Shown here one piece after another: positions 5,362 through 5,388 of a stretch of DNA of 5,388 bases. Below the pieces are notes generated by a model. The model was not told the origin of the DNA. It was given only the letters and a program-made list of their open reading frames with translations, and searched no databases. The translations under genes were made by a program, and so were the position numbers. Each line of letters starts with the position of its first letter. Positions within the stretch are counted from its first letter, which is position 1. The stretch is from DASQFQ01 sp039934455 (GTDB lineage: Bacteria > Actinomycetota > Thermoleophilia > Solirubrobacterales > Solirubrobacteraceae), in the NCBI GenBank assembly GCA_039934455.1, contig JBDTMF010000268.1, forward strand, positions 1 to 5,388, written 5' to 3'.

Positions 5362-5388
5362 CAAGCGCCCGAAGCGCATCAGCATCTG
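5320..5388 (-). CDS. Possible 3' end of a convergent gene (partial, unidentified)
   Basis: On the minus strand a frame open at the window edge codes for 22 residues and ends at a TAG (5322-5320) that overlaps the SRAP stop (TAA 5321-5323) in a tail-to-tail arrangement. The C-terminus would read MRFGRLKVRHFSCLSWRAA. Every codon but the last sense codon ends in G or C, as in the real genes here. The same third positions serve the plus-strand frame that continues after the SRAP stop, but that frame has no start codon in this stretch. I do not recognise the protein, and the fragment is too short for identification. Confidence 0.25.
   Translation of the reverse strand, partial: QMLMRFGRLKVRHFSCLSWRAA

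Overview
The window is about 5.4 kb of very GC-rich DNA. Codon third positions are almost always G or C, genes are packed tightly with ATGA or TGATG junctions, and Shine-Dalgarno sites are few. This fits a high-GC actinobacterium. The LppP/LprE-like domain of the protein at 3943-4644 points the same way, and a deep lineage such as Thermoleophilia/Solirubrobacterales is possible, but that placement is inference from style and not proof.

Region 1 (1-1873) is the distal part of a metal ABC importer operon. It holds the C-terminal part of an ABC-3 family permease (1-363, cut by the window edge), its ATPase (360-1094) and a second, complete ABC-3 permease (1094-1873). The genes are joined by 4-nt and 1-nt overlaps, so they are probably translationally coupled. 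The solute-binding protein is not in the window and may lie upstream.

Region 2 (about 1832-3896) is a manganese regulator and second importer. A short AT-rich island at the permease/regulator junction carries a sigma70-like promoter (TTGCAA, 18 bp, CATAAT). Between and over its elements lies a 20-bp dyad, GATT-N2-GGC-N2-GCC-N2-AATC. The promoter is placed so that transcription should begin at or next to the A of the regulator ATG (1900), giving a leaderless mRNA. The regulator is a three-domain DtxR-family protein with manganese-type residues (Asp14, Glu107) where iron sensors have Met and Cys. It overlaps by 4 nt with mntH, a complete Nramp proton-coupled Mn(II)/Fe(II) importer. Together the locus joins an ATP-driven and a proton-driven metal importer around one Mn-type sensor, so the ABC system is probably also for manganese, though zinc is not excluded.

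Region 3 (3943-5323) holds two genes with no evident link to metals: a single-pass membrane-anchored protein with an LppP/LprE-like exported domain, and a complete SRAP (HMCES/YedK) protein with catalytic Cys2, which protects abasic sites in single-stranded DNA. The last 65 bases may be the 3' end of a convergent minus-strand gene whose stop overlaps the SRAP stop.

All recognisable genes belong to known families. The most notable content is the regulatory architecture at 1832-1900 and the clustering of two importers with one sensor. I saw no mobile element, CRISPR array, tRNA, rRNA or convincing intrinsic terminator.
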